From Pseudoalteromonas peptidolytica (GTDB taxonomy: Bacteria; Pseudomonadota; Gammaproteobacteria; Enterobacterales; Alteromonadaceae), in the NCBI RefSeq assembly GCF_012641745.1, contig NZ_WEHZ01000009.1, positions 62,001 to 126,000 on the forward strand: DNA of 64,000 nucleotides. The letters run 5' to 3'. Shown in pieces: positions 9,417 to 18,933 of this stretch. The position numbers were made by a program, and so were the translations under genes. The notes beneath the pieces were generated by a model, which saw only the letters and a list, made by a program, of their open reading frames with translations, was not told the origin of the DNA and made no database searches. The first letter of the stretch is position 1. Each line of letters begins with the position of its first letter.

Positions 9417-9637
9417 TATCCCACACCTGCGCCTTGCCAAAATACTTGGATCAGACCTTTAGCGATAAAACCTGAACAGCCTAGAAACAGTACGAGCCAT
9501 ACAATATAACGTCCGAACTTTGGTACATCGCCTTTTTTCAGTACGTCTTGAATTGCCATACCGATGAAAAAGAATATACCTGCTAGCGCAAACCATAGCC
9601 CTAGCGTTTCAAATTCATTTATAAATTGACTGACCAT
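9416..9637 (-). CDS. DUF2788 small membrane protein
   Basis: 73 residues from ATG 9637; a TTG at 9652 would add five residues. Two hydrophobic helices (LGLWFALAGIFFFIGMAI and YIVWLVLFLGCSGFIAKGLI) separated by a short charged loop QDVLKKGDVPKFGR, so a two-helix inner-membrane protein. Its setting between ybfF and ybfE-fldA is typical of DUF2788 proteins. Function unknown. Confidence 0.75.
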   Translation of the reverse strand: MVSQFINEFETLGLWFALAGIFFFIGMAIQDVLKKGDVPKFGRYIVWLVLFLGCSGFIAKGLIQVFWQGAGVG

Positions 9638-9723
9638 CTGAGCTCTACTCAATATTTAAACGGCGGCTACTATATCACAATCTACATGCATAAATTAAGT
9701 TTATAACGGCAAATCGATTTGTT

Positions 9724-10491
9724 TTATTGAATAAAATCAATAATTGAACGATTTACCGCATCTGGTTTTTCTGCATGTAGCCAGTGGCCTGCACCTTGTA
9801 TTATTTTTGCTCGGGCGTTAGGAAATAGACGCGCGATGCTATCTTTATGTTCTGGAAGGATATAATCTGAATTATTCCCTTTGATAAACAAAGTATCGCA
9901 CAAACAAGAATGAGATTCATTAATGTTGTCTGTTATTGTGTCGTACTTTTCGGTAATTACATCTAAATTAAAGCGCCATGCAAGCTGTCCAGCTTCATTT
10001 TTAGCTAAGCTTTTGAGCAAGAACTGACGTACGCCTGGGGTGTCTATATAGGTAGACATAATGCCATCTGCTTCGCTGCGGCTAGATACTTGGCGTTGTT
10101 GTACTTCATTTAATGCGGCAATAATTGCATCATGTCGAGAGTGATAAGCTACAGGGGCGATGTCTAAAACAACCAATTTATCAACTTGCTCAGCAAATAA
10201 CTGTGCAAACTGCATGGCGACTTTTCCCCCCATAGAGTGACCAACGAGATGTACTTTGTCTAGCTTTAACTCATCAAGCAGTATTTTGATGTCATTGGCC
10301 ATCACAGGATAGGACATATCAACATCGTGAAATGACCGGCCATGATTTCGCAAATCGACATTGATCACATTAAAATTCGATGCGAGTGCTCTTGCGACGA
10401 CGTTTAAATTTTCAAGGGACCCAAACAGCCCATGTATAATGATAACGGCAGGGTTTGTTGCGTCACCAGTTTGTTGGTAGTTTACCAGCAT
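9724..10491 (-). CDS. ybfF: YbfF-type alpha/beta-hydrolase esterase
   Basis: 256 residues from ATG 10491, supported by GGAGG 5 bases upstream; the longer frame (to 10629) would overlap seqA and add an unconserved tail. Alpha/beta-hydrolase with oxyanion motif HGLFGS, nucleophile elbow GHSMGG, and catalytic His in GAGHWLH. E. coli YbfF hydrolyses short acyl esters, including acyl-CoA thioesters. Divergent from seqA; first gene of the minus-strand cluster down to fur. Confidence 0.92.
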   Translation of the reverse strand: MLVNYQQTGDATNPAVIIIHGLFGSLENLNVVARALASNFNVINVDLRNHGRSFHDVDMSYPVMANDIKILLDELKLDKVHLVGHSMGGKVAMQFAQLFAEQVDKLVVLDIAPVAYHSRHDAIIAALNEVQQRQVSSRSEADGIMSTYIDTPGVRQFLLKSLAKNEAGQLAWRFNLDVITEKYDTITDNINESHSCLCDTLFIKGNNSDYILPEHKDSIARLFPNARAKIIQGAGHWLHAEKPDAVNRSIIDFIQ

Positions 10492-10627
10492 GCTTCCTCC
10501 AAATTTGCGGGTAATTGTGACATTGAAGAGGAAAAATGCAAAGCCATAGAGTAATAAGCTAAATTTGGATATACTACGTGACAATTGAAATGAGTTGCTC
10601 CTAATTAGCATAGATGACAGGAAACGC

Positions 10628-11176
10628 ATGAAAAAGATAGAAATAGATGACGAGCTATATCAATACATTGCAAGTAATACTCAAAGTATTGGAGAAAGTG
10701 CTTCGCAAATCTTACGTCGTTTATTAAAACTTAATTCTGGGACAGAATCCAAACCCAACTTACAGCAGGAAGAAGAGCAGGCTCAAACAGCAGAAAAAGA
10801 GGCTCAACCAAAAGTGCAAAGCCAGCCTGCAAAACCAGCTGCAAATGTCTTTAATATTCTAAATAAAGAAGAATTAGCGATGCAAAAGGGAGTTGTAGGG
10901 CGCTTTTTATTTATACTTTCAGCGCTACATCGCACCCACAAATCTGAGTTTAACAACGTGCTCGAAATTAAAGGTCGAGATCGGATTTATTTTGCAACCA
11001 GTAAAGAGGCTTTGCTTGAAAGCGGCAGCAGTATGAATCCAAAAAATATTGTTGATAGTGAATACTGGGTAATGACAAACTCGAATACAACGAGAAAGAA
11101 AATGATGCTTCATGAAGTAGCTAAGGTGTTAGGTTACACAGATGAAGCTGCCGAAAAAATCAGAGACTACCTATAA
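10628..11176 (+). CDS. seqA: SeqA, negative modulator of replication initiation
   Basis: 182 residues from ATG 10628 ([15 protein letters not shown], as in SeqA; AGG upstream). The N-terminal multimerisation helix and the C-terminal hemimethylated-GATC-binding domain are both present ([28 protein letters not shown]-like [12 protein letters not shown]). A 50-residue Gln/Glu/Ala-rich linker separates them. SeqA sequesters newly replicated oriC and GATC-rich DNA, implying a Dam-methylating host. It is 13 bases upstream of pgm, the E. coli order. Confidence 0.97.
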   Translation: MKKIEIDDELYQYIASNTQSIGESASQILRRLLKLNSGTESKPNLQQEEEQAQTAEKEAQPKVQSQPAKPAANVFNILNKEELAMQKGVVGRFLFILSALHRTHKSEFNNVLEIKGRDRIYFATSKEALLESGSSMNPKNIVDSEYWVMTNSNTTRKKMMLHEVAKVLGYTDEAAEKIRDYL

Positions 11177-11189
11177 GTAAGGAAATCTT

Positions 11190-12827
11190 ATGGCGATCCA
11201 TCCGCAAGCAGGTAAGAAGGTAACGCAAGAGCAGTTAGTTAATATTCCTAAGCTGGTTTCTTCATACTATTTGAATGAACCTGATTTAGAAATACATCCG
11301 GAGCATTGTGTTGCTTTTGGCACCAGTGGCCACCGAGGTTGTTCACTTCATTTCAAATTTAATGAGTCACACATTCTAGCCGTGACTCAAGCTATTTGTG
11401 ACTTCCGTAAAAATAACAATATCTTTGGCCCACTGTTTTTAGGTAAAGACACACATGCTTTATCGGAAGCTGCTTTTAATTCGGCTATCGAAGTGTTAGT
11501 GGCAAATGAAGTGCAGGTGATCACGCAAGAAAATGATGATTATACCCCGACTCCTGTTATCAGCCATGCAATTGTATCGCACAACTTAACACACCCTCAT
11601 GAGCTTGCTGATGGTATTGTCGTGACGCCATCACATAATCCGCCAGAAGATGGAGGCTTTAAGTACAATCCACCGAATGGTGGCCCAGCAGACACCGATG
11701 TCACAAAGTGGATTGAAGATAGAGCAAATCAATTATTACAAGAAGACCTGGTTGAAGTAGAGTTATTTCCGTTTGCAAAGGCCAAGCGTTCAGGGTTTAT
11801 AAAATATGAAGATTTGATCACCCCCTATGTTGCGGACTTAGGCAATATTATTGATATGGAGGCGATAGCCAAGGCAGGAGTCAATATAGGTGTAGATCCA
11901 CTTGGCGGCTCAGGCATTAATTTTTGGCCGGTGATTGCTAAGCACTACGGGTTGAATCTTAGCGTAGTAAATAATGTAGTTGACCCCAGTTTCGCATTTA
12001 TGCCTCTTGATAAAGACGGCAAAGTGCGTATGGACTGCTCATCACCCTATGCGATGGCCAATTTGATAGCGTTAAAAGATGACTATGATATTGGTATTGG
12101 TAACGATCCAGACTTCGACAGGCATGGTATTGTCACGCCAGATGGTCTGATGAACCCAAACCACTTTTTAGCGGTGGCAATTGATTATCTGATCAAGCAC
12201 AGAACTTGGAATAGCTCGATAAAAATTGGCAAAACTTTGGTATCTAGCGCCATGATTGACAAAGTGTGTGGTGCAAATGGTCGTGAAGTTTACGAAGTGC
12301 CTGTTGGGTTTAAGTGGTTTGTAAGTGGGCTTGCAACAGGGGAACTAGCGTTTGGTGGTGAAGAGAGTGCAGGCGCTGCTTTTCTGAGAAAAGATGGTAC
12401 TACTTGGTGTACAGACAAAGATGGCTTTATCATGGGGTTACTCGCGGCGGAAATTTTAGCCGTAACCGGAAAATCACCATCTGAGCATTATTTGGCATTT
12501 GAGCAAGCATTTGGCGCGCCGGTGTATAAGCGCATTGATGCACCAGCGAGCAGTGAGCAAAAAGCAAAGTTAAAGGGATTGAGCGCAGATAACATCAAAG
12601 CAGATACGTTAGCAGGTGATAAGATTACTCAGGTGTTAACTAATGCACCTGGTAATGGTGCTGCGATTGGTGGTCTAAAAGTCGTCACCGAAAACGGCTG
12701 GTTTGCGGCGCGGCCATCGGGCACTGAAGATATTTACAAGATTTATCTTGAATCATTTAAAGGTGATTCACACCTTGCTGAGTTGGAGCAAGCGGCAAAA
12801 GCGCTTGTGGATTCGGTAATTAGTTAA
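11190..12827 (+). CDS. pgm: Phosphoglucomutase (alpha-D-glucose phosphate-specific)
   Basis: 545 residues, four-domain alpha-D-phosphohexomutase. Signature elements: GTSGHRG at 44-50, phosphoserine loop [11 protein letters not shown] (Ser148), metal loop DPDFDRHG near 306, sugar-binding GEESAG, and phosphate-binding [12 protein letters not shown] near the end. Interconverts glucose 1-phosphate and glucose 6-phosphate, feeding glycogen, trehalose and surface sugar synthesis. Operon with seqA; terminator at 12841. Confidence 0.98.
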   Translation: MAIHPQAGKKVTQEQLVNIPKLVSSYYLNEPDLEIHPEHCVAFGTSGHRGCSLHFKFNESHILAVTQAICDFRKNNNIFGPLFLGKDTHALSEAAFNSAIEVLVANEVQVITQENDDYTPTPVISHAIVSHNLTHPHELADGIVVTPSHNPPEDGGFKYNPPNGGPADTDVTKWIEDRANQLLQEDLVEVELFPFAKAKRSGFIKYEDLITPYVADLGNIIDMEAIAKAGVNIGVDPLGGSGINFWPVIAKHYGLNLSVVNNVVDPSFAFMPLDKDGKVRMDCSSPYAMANLIALKDDYDIGIGNDPDFDRHGIVTPDGLMNPNHFLAVAIDYLIKHRTWNSSIKIGKTLVSSAMIDKVCGANGREVYEVPVGFKWFVSGLATGELAFGGEESAGAAFLRKDGTTWCTDKDGFIMGLLAAEILAVTGKSPSEHYLAFEQAFGAPVYKRIDAPASSEQKAKLKGLSADNIKADTLAGDKITQVLTNAPGNGAAIGGLKVVTENGWFAARPSGTEDIYKIYLESFKGDSHLAELEQAAKALVDSVIS

Positions 12828-12840
12828 TAATAAAACTTCT

Positions 12841-12867
12841 AAAGCCATACAGTTTGTATGGCTTTTT
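12841..12867 (+). terminator. Rho-independent terminator after seqA-pgm
   Basis: AAAGCCATAC, loop AGTTT, GTATGGCTTT, followed by more T. Perfect 10-bp stem. Confidence 0.88.
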
Positions 12868-12909
12868 TGTATCCCAGTAAGGGCTACTCAACAAGATCAA
12901 TTTGGAATT

Positions 12910-13944
12910 ATGACGTACTTAGCAGAATTAAAACAAAACGGTGACTTTCTTACACTCACAAGAAATAACGAATTTACTCTAGAACCTGTCAGTTTCACAT
13001 TAAACAATGGCACCTTAGTTGAAGTGCTCGATACCGGTGTGATCCAGTTTACTCCAGTGGGTGAAACGACAAAAGACATCGTACTGTCTAGCGCTGTGCA
13101 CGGAAACGAAACAGCACCGATAGAGATATGTGACGAGCTTATCCAACATATTATCACTGGTAAGCTGACGTTAGCGCAGCGTGTGCTGTTTATTTTCGGT
13201 AACCCGAAATCCATAAACATTGGCCAGCGCTTTGTCGATGAGAATTTAAACCGCTTATTTAACGGCGCACATAATCAAGAAACAGATAACCCCGAAAAGG
13301 TTAGAGCGCAAAAACTAGAGGGATACGTTCGAGCCTTCTTTGAAAAAGGTGGAAGCGAGCGCTACCGATGTCATTACGATCTTCATACTGCTATTCGGGG
13401 TTCGAAAAACGAAAAGTTTGCAGTATACCCCTTCTTACATGGTAAGCCGTGGAAGAAATCACAGCTGCAATTTTTATTGTCATGCGGTGTCAACACCGTG
13501 TTAATGATGCGCTCGGCGGCAACGACATTTAGTTACTTTTCTTCTTACCAGTTTGGGGCCGACGCATTTACCATCGAACTTGGGCAGGTAAAACCATTTG
13601 GTGAAAATAATATGGCGAGCTTTGCAAAAACCAAAGAAACGCTAAAAGCATTAATTAGCCAAAAAAATGTAGAATATAAAGAATTTAATGCAGATGAGTT
13701 TGAGTTATTTATGGTACACCGTACTATCAATCGGACACAGCCTGAATTTTCTTTCCCATTCTCTGATTCTGCGGTGAATTTTACTGGATTTGCGAAAGGC
13801 GAACTATTGGCTACTGACGGAGATCAACAATACTTTGCAGAGGTCGACGGTGAGGCAATTATCTTCCCTAATGCCAATGTTGCACTGGGTCAACGTGCAT
13901 TATTAACGGTAGTACCATTAGAAGTGGATGAAAACTTTATATAA
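12910..13944 (+). CDS. astE: Succinylglutamate desuccinylase
   Basis: 344 residues of the AstE/aspartoacylase zinc carboxypeptidase family. Zinc ligands in AVHGNET (His64, Glu67) and YDLHT; the substrate-binding Arg/Asn run [10 protein letters not shown] and the general-base region [10 protein letters not shown] are present. AstE removes succinate from N-succinylglutamate, the last step of the arginine succinyltransferase pathway. The other ast genes are not next to it, so it would work with an operon elsewhere. An aspartoacylase-like activity is the alternative, but overall similarity favours AstE. Confidence 0.88.
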   Translation: MTYLAELKQNGDFLTLTRNNEFTLEPVSFTLNNGTLVEVLDTGVIQFTPVGETTKDIVLSSAVHGNETAPIEICDELIQHIITGKLTLAQRVLFIFGNPKSINIGQRFVDENLNRLFNGAHNQETDNPEKVRAQKLEGYVRAFFEKGGSERYRCHYDLHTAIRGSKNEKFAVYPFLHGKPWKKSQLQFLLSCGVNTVLMMRSAATTFSYFSSYQFGADAFTIELGQVKPFGENNMASFAKTKETLKALISQKNVEYKEFNADEFELFMVHRTINRTQPEFSFPFSDSAVNFTGFAKGELLATDGDQQYFAEVDGEAIIFPNANVALGQRALLTVVPLEVDENFI

Positions 13945-14010
13945 ATCAATAATGTAAAAATAAGCCTTCCATCGTATCGAAATCTTTCCAAAAACATTGA
14001 TGTATTTTGG

Positions 14011-14042
14011 CGGTTATTCATCTAGGATTAGTTGAATAACCG
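14011..14042. repeat. 10-bp inverted repeat downstream of astE
   Basis: CGGTTATTCA (14011-14020) and TGAATAACCG (14033-14042) are exact inverse complements around 12 bases. No T run follows; it abuts the palindrome at 14043. Possible transcript-end hairpin or part of the bkd control region. Confidence 0.55.
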
Positions 14043-14058
14043 TTTACGTTAACGTAAA
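14043..14058. promoter_or_regulatory. Perfect 16-bp palindrome, candidate LiuR operator for bkd
   Basis: TTTACGTTAACGTAAA reads the same on both strands. It resembles the MerR-family LiuR recognition sequence that controls branched-chain amino acid catabolism (liu, ivd, bkd) in Alteromonadales and Shewanella. It lies about 240 bases upstream of bkdA1, the first gene of a pathway LiuR regulates. The assignment is from memory of the motif; the regulator gene is not in the window. The rest of 13945-14295 holds the inverted repeat at 14011 and a 14-codon ORF at 14197. Confidence 0.6.
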
Positions 14059-14196
14059 GTTGAATAGCTTTAATTTAATTTACTTACTTAAATCGCAAAT
14101 ATTATTCAGTCTTTGATAAGTTGTTAGACCAGTTACTCACGCTAACCACAAAAGTCATTAAGACCAATTAACACAATCATAAATGCGAGGTGAGTT

Positions 14197-14241
14197 ATGG
14201 CTCTTTTCGTCTTACATCAGCTGTACTCTGGTTGTATGTGA
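14197..14241 (+). CDS. Possible 14-residue leader peptide upstream of bkdA1
   Basis: ATG 14197 with GAGGTGAG just upstream opens MALFVLHQLYSGCM and stops 54 bases before bkdA1. Four of 14 residues are Leu or Val, which would suit a leader sensing branched-chain amino acids, but no terminator/antiterminator pair is evident. Could be chance. Confidence 0.3.
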   Translation: MALFVLHQLYSGCM

Positions 14242-14295
14242 GGGGGCAGGGGTTGAGCTCAGTAAGTTTGTTATGACAACAAGAGAAGGTAGGTT

Positions 14296-15513
14296 ATGAC
14301 TAACCCCAATAATATATCCTTAAATATCAGCCATGCGCTGGAATTTATAGATGGTCATGCACTCAATATCCCTACATTAAAGATTTTAAGTGACCAAGGC
14401 GATGTTTTAGACGGTGCAACAGCACCAGAAATTGATAAAGAAACGGCATTAAGAATATATTCCACAATGCGTTTTATTCGTTTACTTGACGAGCGTATGC
14501 AAGGTGCTCAGCGTCAAGGGCGTATTAGCTTCTATATGCAGTGTCTTGGCGAAGAAGCAGCCGTTACGGCAAGTGCCGCAGCGCTAAAAGAAGATGACAT
14601 GATCATGGCTCAATACCGTGAACAAGCCGCAATCCATTATCGTGGTTTTTCATTAGAAGAGTTCATGAATCAGCTATTCTCCAATGAGAAAGATTTAGGT
14701 AAAGGTCGTCAAATGCCTGTGCACTACGGATCCAAGGCATTGCATTATTTGACAATCTCATCGCCTTTAGGTACCCAGATCCCGCAGGCTACCGGTTATG
14801 CTTATGGCCAAAAGCTGAAGCATATTGATAAAGAGACCGGGGAGTTAACGTCTGAAATAGAAAACGTTACTATTTGCTACTTTGGCGAAGGAGCCGCGTC
14901 TGAAGGCGATTTTCACGCAGGTCTAAATATGGCGGCTGTGCATGGCTCACCCGTCATTTTTTATGCTCGCAACAACGGCTATGCTATCTCCACACCAGCG
15001 GATGAACAATTTAAAGGCGACGGTATCGCTGCTCGTGGTGTTGGATATGGAATTAAAACGATTCGAGTAGATGGTGCTGACGCTCTTGCAGTATATGCTG
15101 CGACACAAGCCGCGCGTAAAATTGCTGTAGAAAATGGTGAGCCTGTGATGATCGAATCTATCGCATATCGTTTGGGTGCTCATTCTACTTCTGATGATCC
15201 TTCTGGTTATCGTACAAAAGATGAAGAAGCTGAGTTTAAAAACAGCTGTCCGGTAAATCGGTTTAAGCAATGGCTCCTAAAGCAAGACTGGCTGGATGAA
15301 GCGCAGGATGATCTCGAAAAAGAAAAGATCCGCGAAGATATTCTAGCAGCGTTAAAGGTAGCAGAAAAAGTACAAAAACCTGCGCTAGAAGATTTGGTTT
15401 CTGATGTCTATGACACCCCAATTCCATCATTACAAAAACAATATGAAGAATTGAAGGCACATATTAAAACCTATCCTGACGCATATCCAGTTACCGCAGG
15501 GAGAATAAAATAA
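14296..15513 (+). CDS. bkdA1: Branched-chain 2-oxoacid dehydrogenase E1 alpha
   Basis: 405 residues. Thiamine diphosphate-binding subunit: [16 protein letters not shown], then [39 protein letters not shown] containing the GDG-type ThDP/Mg motif (GEGAASEGD...N), and the phosphorylation-loop equivalent [16 protein letters not shown], characteristic of BCKDH E1 alpha rather than pyruvate dehydrogenase. It decarboxylates the 2-oxoacids from Val, Leu and Ile. AGAAGG upstream. The stop shares a base with the bkdA2 start. Confidence 0.96.
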   Translation: MTNPNNISLNISHALEFIDGHALNIPTLKILSDQGDVLDGATAPEIDKETALRIYSTMRFIRLLDERMQGAQRQGRISFYMQCLGEEAAVTASAAALKEDDMIMAQYREQAAIHYRGFSLEEFMNQLFSNEKDLGKGRQMPVHYGSKALHYLTISSPLGTQIPQATGYAYGQKLKHIDKETGELTSEIENVTICYFGEGAASEGDFHAGLNMAAVHGSPVIFYARNNGYAISTPADEQFKGDGIAARGVGYGIKTIRVDGADALAVYAATQAARKIAVENGEPVMIESIAYRLGAHSTSDDPSGYRTKDEEAEFKNSCPVNRFKQWLLKQDWLDEAQDDLEKEKIREDILAALKVAEKVQKPALEDLVSDVYDTPIPSLQKQYEELKAHIKTYPDAYPVTAGRIK

Positions 15514-16490
15514 TGGCTAAAATGAACATGTTACACGCCATTAATTCGGCGTTAGATATCACCATGGCAGAGCACCCACAGGCTTGTATTTTTGGTGAAG
15601 ATGTTGGCTACTTTGGCGGTGTATTTCGTGCAACTTCTGGTCTACAAGAAAAGTATGGTAAGCACCGTGTTTTTAATACGCCGTTGACCGAACAAGGTAT
15701 TTTGGGCTTTGCCAATGGCCTAGCGGCATTTGGTGCTCCTGCACTTGCTGAGATCCAGTTTGCTGATTATATCTTTCCTGCGTTTGATCAGATAGTAAAC
15801 GAGTCTGCAAAATTCCGTTACCGCTCAGGTAATGAGTTCAATGTAGGTAACCTAACGGTTCGCACGCCATACGGTGGCGGAATTGCAGGTGGCTTATATC
15901 ACTCACAATCACCAGAAGCTTATTTTGCCCATACACCTGGTCTTAAGATTGTCGTGCCTCGTAACCCTTACCAAGCTAAAGGCTTACTACGTGCTGCGAT
16001 TAAAGACGATAACCCGGTTATTTTCTTTGAGCCGAAGCGCTTGTATCGAGCGTCTGTTGGTGAAGTTCCAGAAGAAGATTACAGCATTGAGCTTGGCAAG
16101 GCGGAAGTCATAGAGGAAGGATCGGATATTACGCTTCTTGCTTGGGGTGCGCAAATGGAGATCATCGAACAAGCAGCGCAAAAAGCAGCAGAGGCAGGTA
16201 TTAGCTGTGAAATAATCGACTTAAGAAGCATTCTTCCTTGGGATGTTGAGACGGTAGCAAAATCAGTGATCAAAACCGGCCGTTTAGTTGTGAGCCACGA
16301 AGCGCCAATTACTAATGGTTTTGGTGCAGAAATCGCGGCTACCATTCAAAAAGAGTGTTTTTTACATTTAGAGTCGCCAATTGAGCGGGTTTGTGGATTA
16401 GATACGCCATATCCTTTAGCACTGGAAAAAGAATATGTGCCAGATGCACTTAAAGTGTTTGCTGCTATTAAACGTTCTATGGAGTTTTAA
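15513..16490 (+). CDS. bkdA2: Branched-chain 2-oxoacid dehydrogenase E1 beta
   Basis: 325 residues, transketolase-like beta subunit: [19 protein letters not shown] with the ThDP glutamate, [35 protein letters not shown], and the C-terminal [19 protein letters not shown]. Forms the alpha2beta2 E1 with BkdA1. Starts on the last base of the bkdA1 stop (TAATG), implying coupled translation and matched amounts. Confidence 0.97.
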   Translation: MAKMNMLHAINSALDITMAEHPQACIFGEDVGYFGGVFRATSGLQEKYGKHRVFNTPLTEQGILGFANGLAAFGAPALAEIQFADYIFPAFDQIVNESAKFRYRSGNEFNVGNLTVRTPYGGGIAGGLYHSQSPEAYFAHTPGLKIVVPRNPYQAKGLLRAAIKDDNPVIFFEPKRLYRASVGEVPEEDYSIELGKAEVIEEGSDITLLAWGAQMEIIEQAAQKAAEAGISCEIIDLRSILPWDVETVAKSVIKTGRLVVSHEAPITNGFGAEIAATIQKECFLHLESPIERVCGLDTPYPLALEKEYVPDALKVFAAIKRSMEF

Positions 16491-16499
16491 GGATAAGTT

Positions 16500-18071
16500 A
16501 TGGCTAAAGAATTTATCTTACCCGATATTGGTGAAGGCATTGTAGAGTGCGAAATCGTTGAATGGTTAGTGGCTGTTGGTGACGAGGTAAAAGAAGATCA
16601 ACCAATTTGTGATGTCATGACTGACAAGGCACTAGTGCAGATCCCAGCGGTACATGATGGTGTGATCACAAAGCTACATTACGAAAAAGGCGAAATTGCG
16701 AAAGTGCACGAACCTTTGTTTGCAATGGACGTTGCTGGCGAGCAAACATCACCAGCGGAGCAGTCGGCACCTCAGTCTTCATCAGGCACTTCAACAAACT
16801 CAGTATTAGAGGATTTTATTCTACCAGATATTGGTGAGGGAATCGTTGAGTGCGAGATTGTTGAATGGCTTGTCGCCGAGGGCGATGAAATCAAAGAAGA
16901 CCAAGCCGTTTGCGACGTGATGACGGACAAAGCACTGGTGCAAATCCCTGCAAAATACGACGGTATTGTGGAAAAGTTACATTACCAAAAAGGTGAGATT
17001 GCACAGGTACATAGCCCATTATTTCAGATGAGGTTGGCATCATCACATGCTGGAAAATCAGATGATCCAGTGGCGGACATCCACAAGCCCAAAGAAAGCA
17101 AAGAGCAATCTGCGACGGTAACTGGTGATGCGATGCGAAGTCTTCCAAAAAATGGTAAAGCGATTGCTTCGCCAGCAGTGCGCCGAAAGGCACGTGAAGT
17201 AGGCGTTGACCTGTGTGAAGTGCCCGGTTCTGGTAAAAACGGTCGTGTATACAAAGAGGACATCGAGCATTTCCTTGAGCACGGCGTTAATCTTGATACG
17301 GCCAAATCTGAGTCAAGTAAAGCAGCACCAGTTGAAACGCCAAAGCTGCTGTCTACCTCAGAAGGTGGAACAAGAGTTGAACCTCTGCGCGGTATGAAAG
17401 CCGCAATGGCAAAACAGATGGTGGCTTCGGTATCGACTATCCCGCATTTTACATATTGTGATGAGATTGATCTGACGGATTTAATTGCACTGCGTGGAAC
17501 CTTAAAAGAGCAATATGCTAAACAAGGTATCAAGCTGACGATGATGCCATTTTTTATCAAGGCGTTATCACTTGCAATCAACGAGTTCCCTATCTTAAAT
17601 GCAAAAGTAAATGATGATTGCACCGAAGTAACTTACTTCGATGACCACAATATTGGTATGGCTGTAGATAGTAAACTGGGTTTATTGGTGCCGAATATTA
17701 AATCATGCCAAAACAAGTCTATTGTGGACGTCGCCCAATCAGTTACTGAGTTGACTGAGGCGGCTAGGGAAGGGCGGGTATCTCCTGATTCACTTAAAGG
17801 CGGTACTATCTCTATCTCTAACATAGGCGCAATTGGTGGTACGGTCGCGACACCTATTATTAATAAACCTGAAGTTGCTATTGTTGCACTTGGTAAGGTT
17901 CAGCAGCTACCGCGCTTTGATGCCAAAGGGAATGTGGTTGCACGTTCAATTATGCAGGTAAGTTGGTCTGGTGACCACCGTATTATTGATGGTGGTACAA
18001 TTGCGCGATTCAATAATTTGTGGAAGTCCTTCCTAGAGGAGCCAGCTAAAATGATGATGGCAATGCGCTGA
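16500..18071 (+). CDS. bkdB: Branched-chain 2-oxoacid dehydrogenase E2 with two lipoyl domains
   Basis: 523 residues. Two lipoyl domains about 101 residues apart (about 1-77 and 104-178), each with the lipoylated lysine in [12 protein letters not shown] (Lys43, Lys144) and nearly the same surroundings; then an Ala/Ser/Glu linker, the E1/E3-binding domain ([17 protein letters not shown], 222-260), and the catalytic acyltransferase domain ending in [15 protein letters not shown] with the catalytic His and Asp. E2 transfers branched acyl groups to CoA and forms the complex core. The E3 subunit (lpd) is not in the operon. Terminator at 18102. Confidence 0.96.
   Translation: MAKEFILPDIGEGIVECEIVEWLVAVGDEVKEDQPICDVMTDKALVQIPAVHDGVITKLHYEKGEIAKVHEPLFAMDVAGEQTSPAEQSAPQSSSGTSTNSVLEDFILPDIGEGIVECEIVEWLVAEGDEIKEDQAVCDVMTDKALVQIPAKYDGIVEKLHYQKGEIAQVHSPLFQMRLASSHAGKSDDPVADIHKPKESKEQSATVTGDAMRSLPKNGKAIASPAVRRKAREVGVDLCEVPGSGKNGRVYKEDIEHFLEHGVNLDTAKSESSKAAPVETPKLLSTSEGGTRVEPLRGMKAAMAKQMVASVSTIPHFTYCDEIDLTDLIALRGTLKEQYAKQGIKLTMMPFFIKALSLAINEFPILNAKVNDDCTEVTYFDDHNIGMAVDSKLGLLVPNIKSCQNKSIVDVAQSVTELTEAAREGRVSPDSLKGGTISISNIGAIGGTVATPIINKPEVAIVALGKVQQLPRFDAKGNVVARSIMQVSWSGDHRIIDGGTIARFNNLWKSFLEEPAKMMMAMR
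16509..17025 (+). repeat. Tandem duplication of the lipoyl domain inside bkdB
   Basis: About 210 bases at 16509-16720 recur at 16812-17025, encoding two near-identical lipoyl domains (both contain [19 protein letters not shown]). Nucleotide differences are mainly in third codon positions, so this is an old or recombination-maintained duplication. Confidence 0.85.
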
Positions 18072-18101
18072 TCTTTGTTTTTGCTAGTTTCTACTTGTTG
18101 C

Positions 18102-18125
18102 AAAGGGTCATTATGACCCTTTTTT
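18102..18125 (+). terminator. Rho-independent terminator after bkdB
   Basis: AAAGGGTC, loop ATTAT, GACCCTTT, then T. Thirty bases past the stop. Confidence 0.85.
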
Positions 18126-18933
18126 ATTGGCTATCGGTTGATCATTTGTAGCTCTAGAAAGTATAAACTGTCATCATATACCGGTAAGTAATTCTCACGT
18201 CATAAAAGATAAGCTATAAAAACAAGCGGATATTAACCTCCATAAGCGCCCGCAGTATCGATGTTTCTGTCAGTTATAACTGCCTTCTTCGGCGCTAAGT
18301 TAGTCTGAAGTTGGCTCGCAGCCTGTGCAGTTTCAATACTCATGAATTATATCAGATAGAGTCACCCCGAGCGCGATTATATATCTCAGCCCGTTACTCA
18401 ATCGTTTACTAGCGGTTTAGTTCGAGTGAAAAATTTGCAGTAGAAAATTTTTAGTGATCCATTGGAAACTTTTTATCGAGAACAGTGTGAAGTAGATTGT
18501 TTCTAAAAATAAAACAATTTCTATATCTCATAAAATAGAGTTTAATCCATATTTCAACTTGTTTAGATTTTACCGAATAGGTTTAAGGTCTGGCTATGTC
18601 TTAATCAGCCAAAATTATCATTCATAATTAAGCACTTCTATAGCTAGCTCTACAAATTTGACAGTTTGTTAATTTTTACATTTTTACTACAGGCTCTGTG
18701 GTGTTTTTAAAAATATCCATTTATTTCATGTGATTAGAAATAGCTCCCATTTTGGTTAATTTGTTTTGATAAGTTTACGGAAGTGAGCGTATATGACACA
18801 AAGTGTGAGAAAGTGTGCTTTCATTTTGTTTTCAAAACAGGTAAAAAGAAAGGGTTAGTTTGGTTGTTACCAAGTCTAAACATCGCAAAAACATTATTTA
18901 AAATAATAATTAATATCAACAAAGGGAAATTCG
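18126..18933. other. Long AT-rich intergenic region upstream of the TonB-dependent receptor
   Basis: About 800 bases without a supportable gene, terminator or repeat. It presumably holds the promoter of the receptor. I saw no Fur-box-like 19-mer and no convincing -35/-10 pair. AAAGGGAAA serves as Shine-Dalgarno just before 18934. Confidence 0.6.

Noticed and set aside
9138..9723. LexA box controlling the ybfE cluster
   Set aside because: No CTG-N10-CAG type site is visible upstream of ybfF, DUF2788 or ybfE.
17024..17623. 199-codon minus-strand open frame opposite bkdB
   Set aside because: Lies wholly antisense to a well-conserved gene, has no ribosome site and reads as low-complexity Ser/Ile shadow translation.
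18072..18933. Small RNA or hidden gene in the 860-base gap before the TonB receptor
   Set aside because: Beyond the bkdB terminator I found no convincing hairpin-T run, ORF with ribosome site or repeat.
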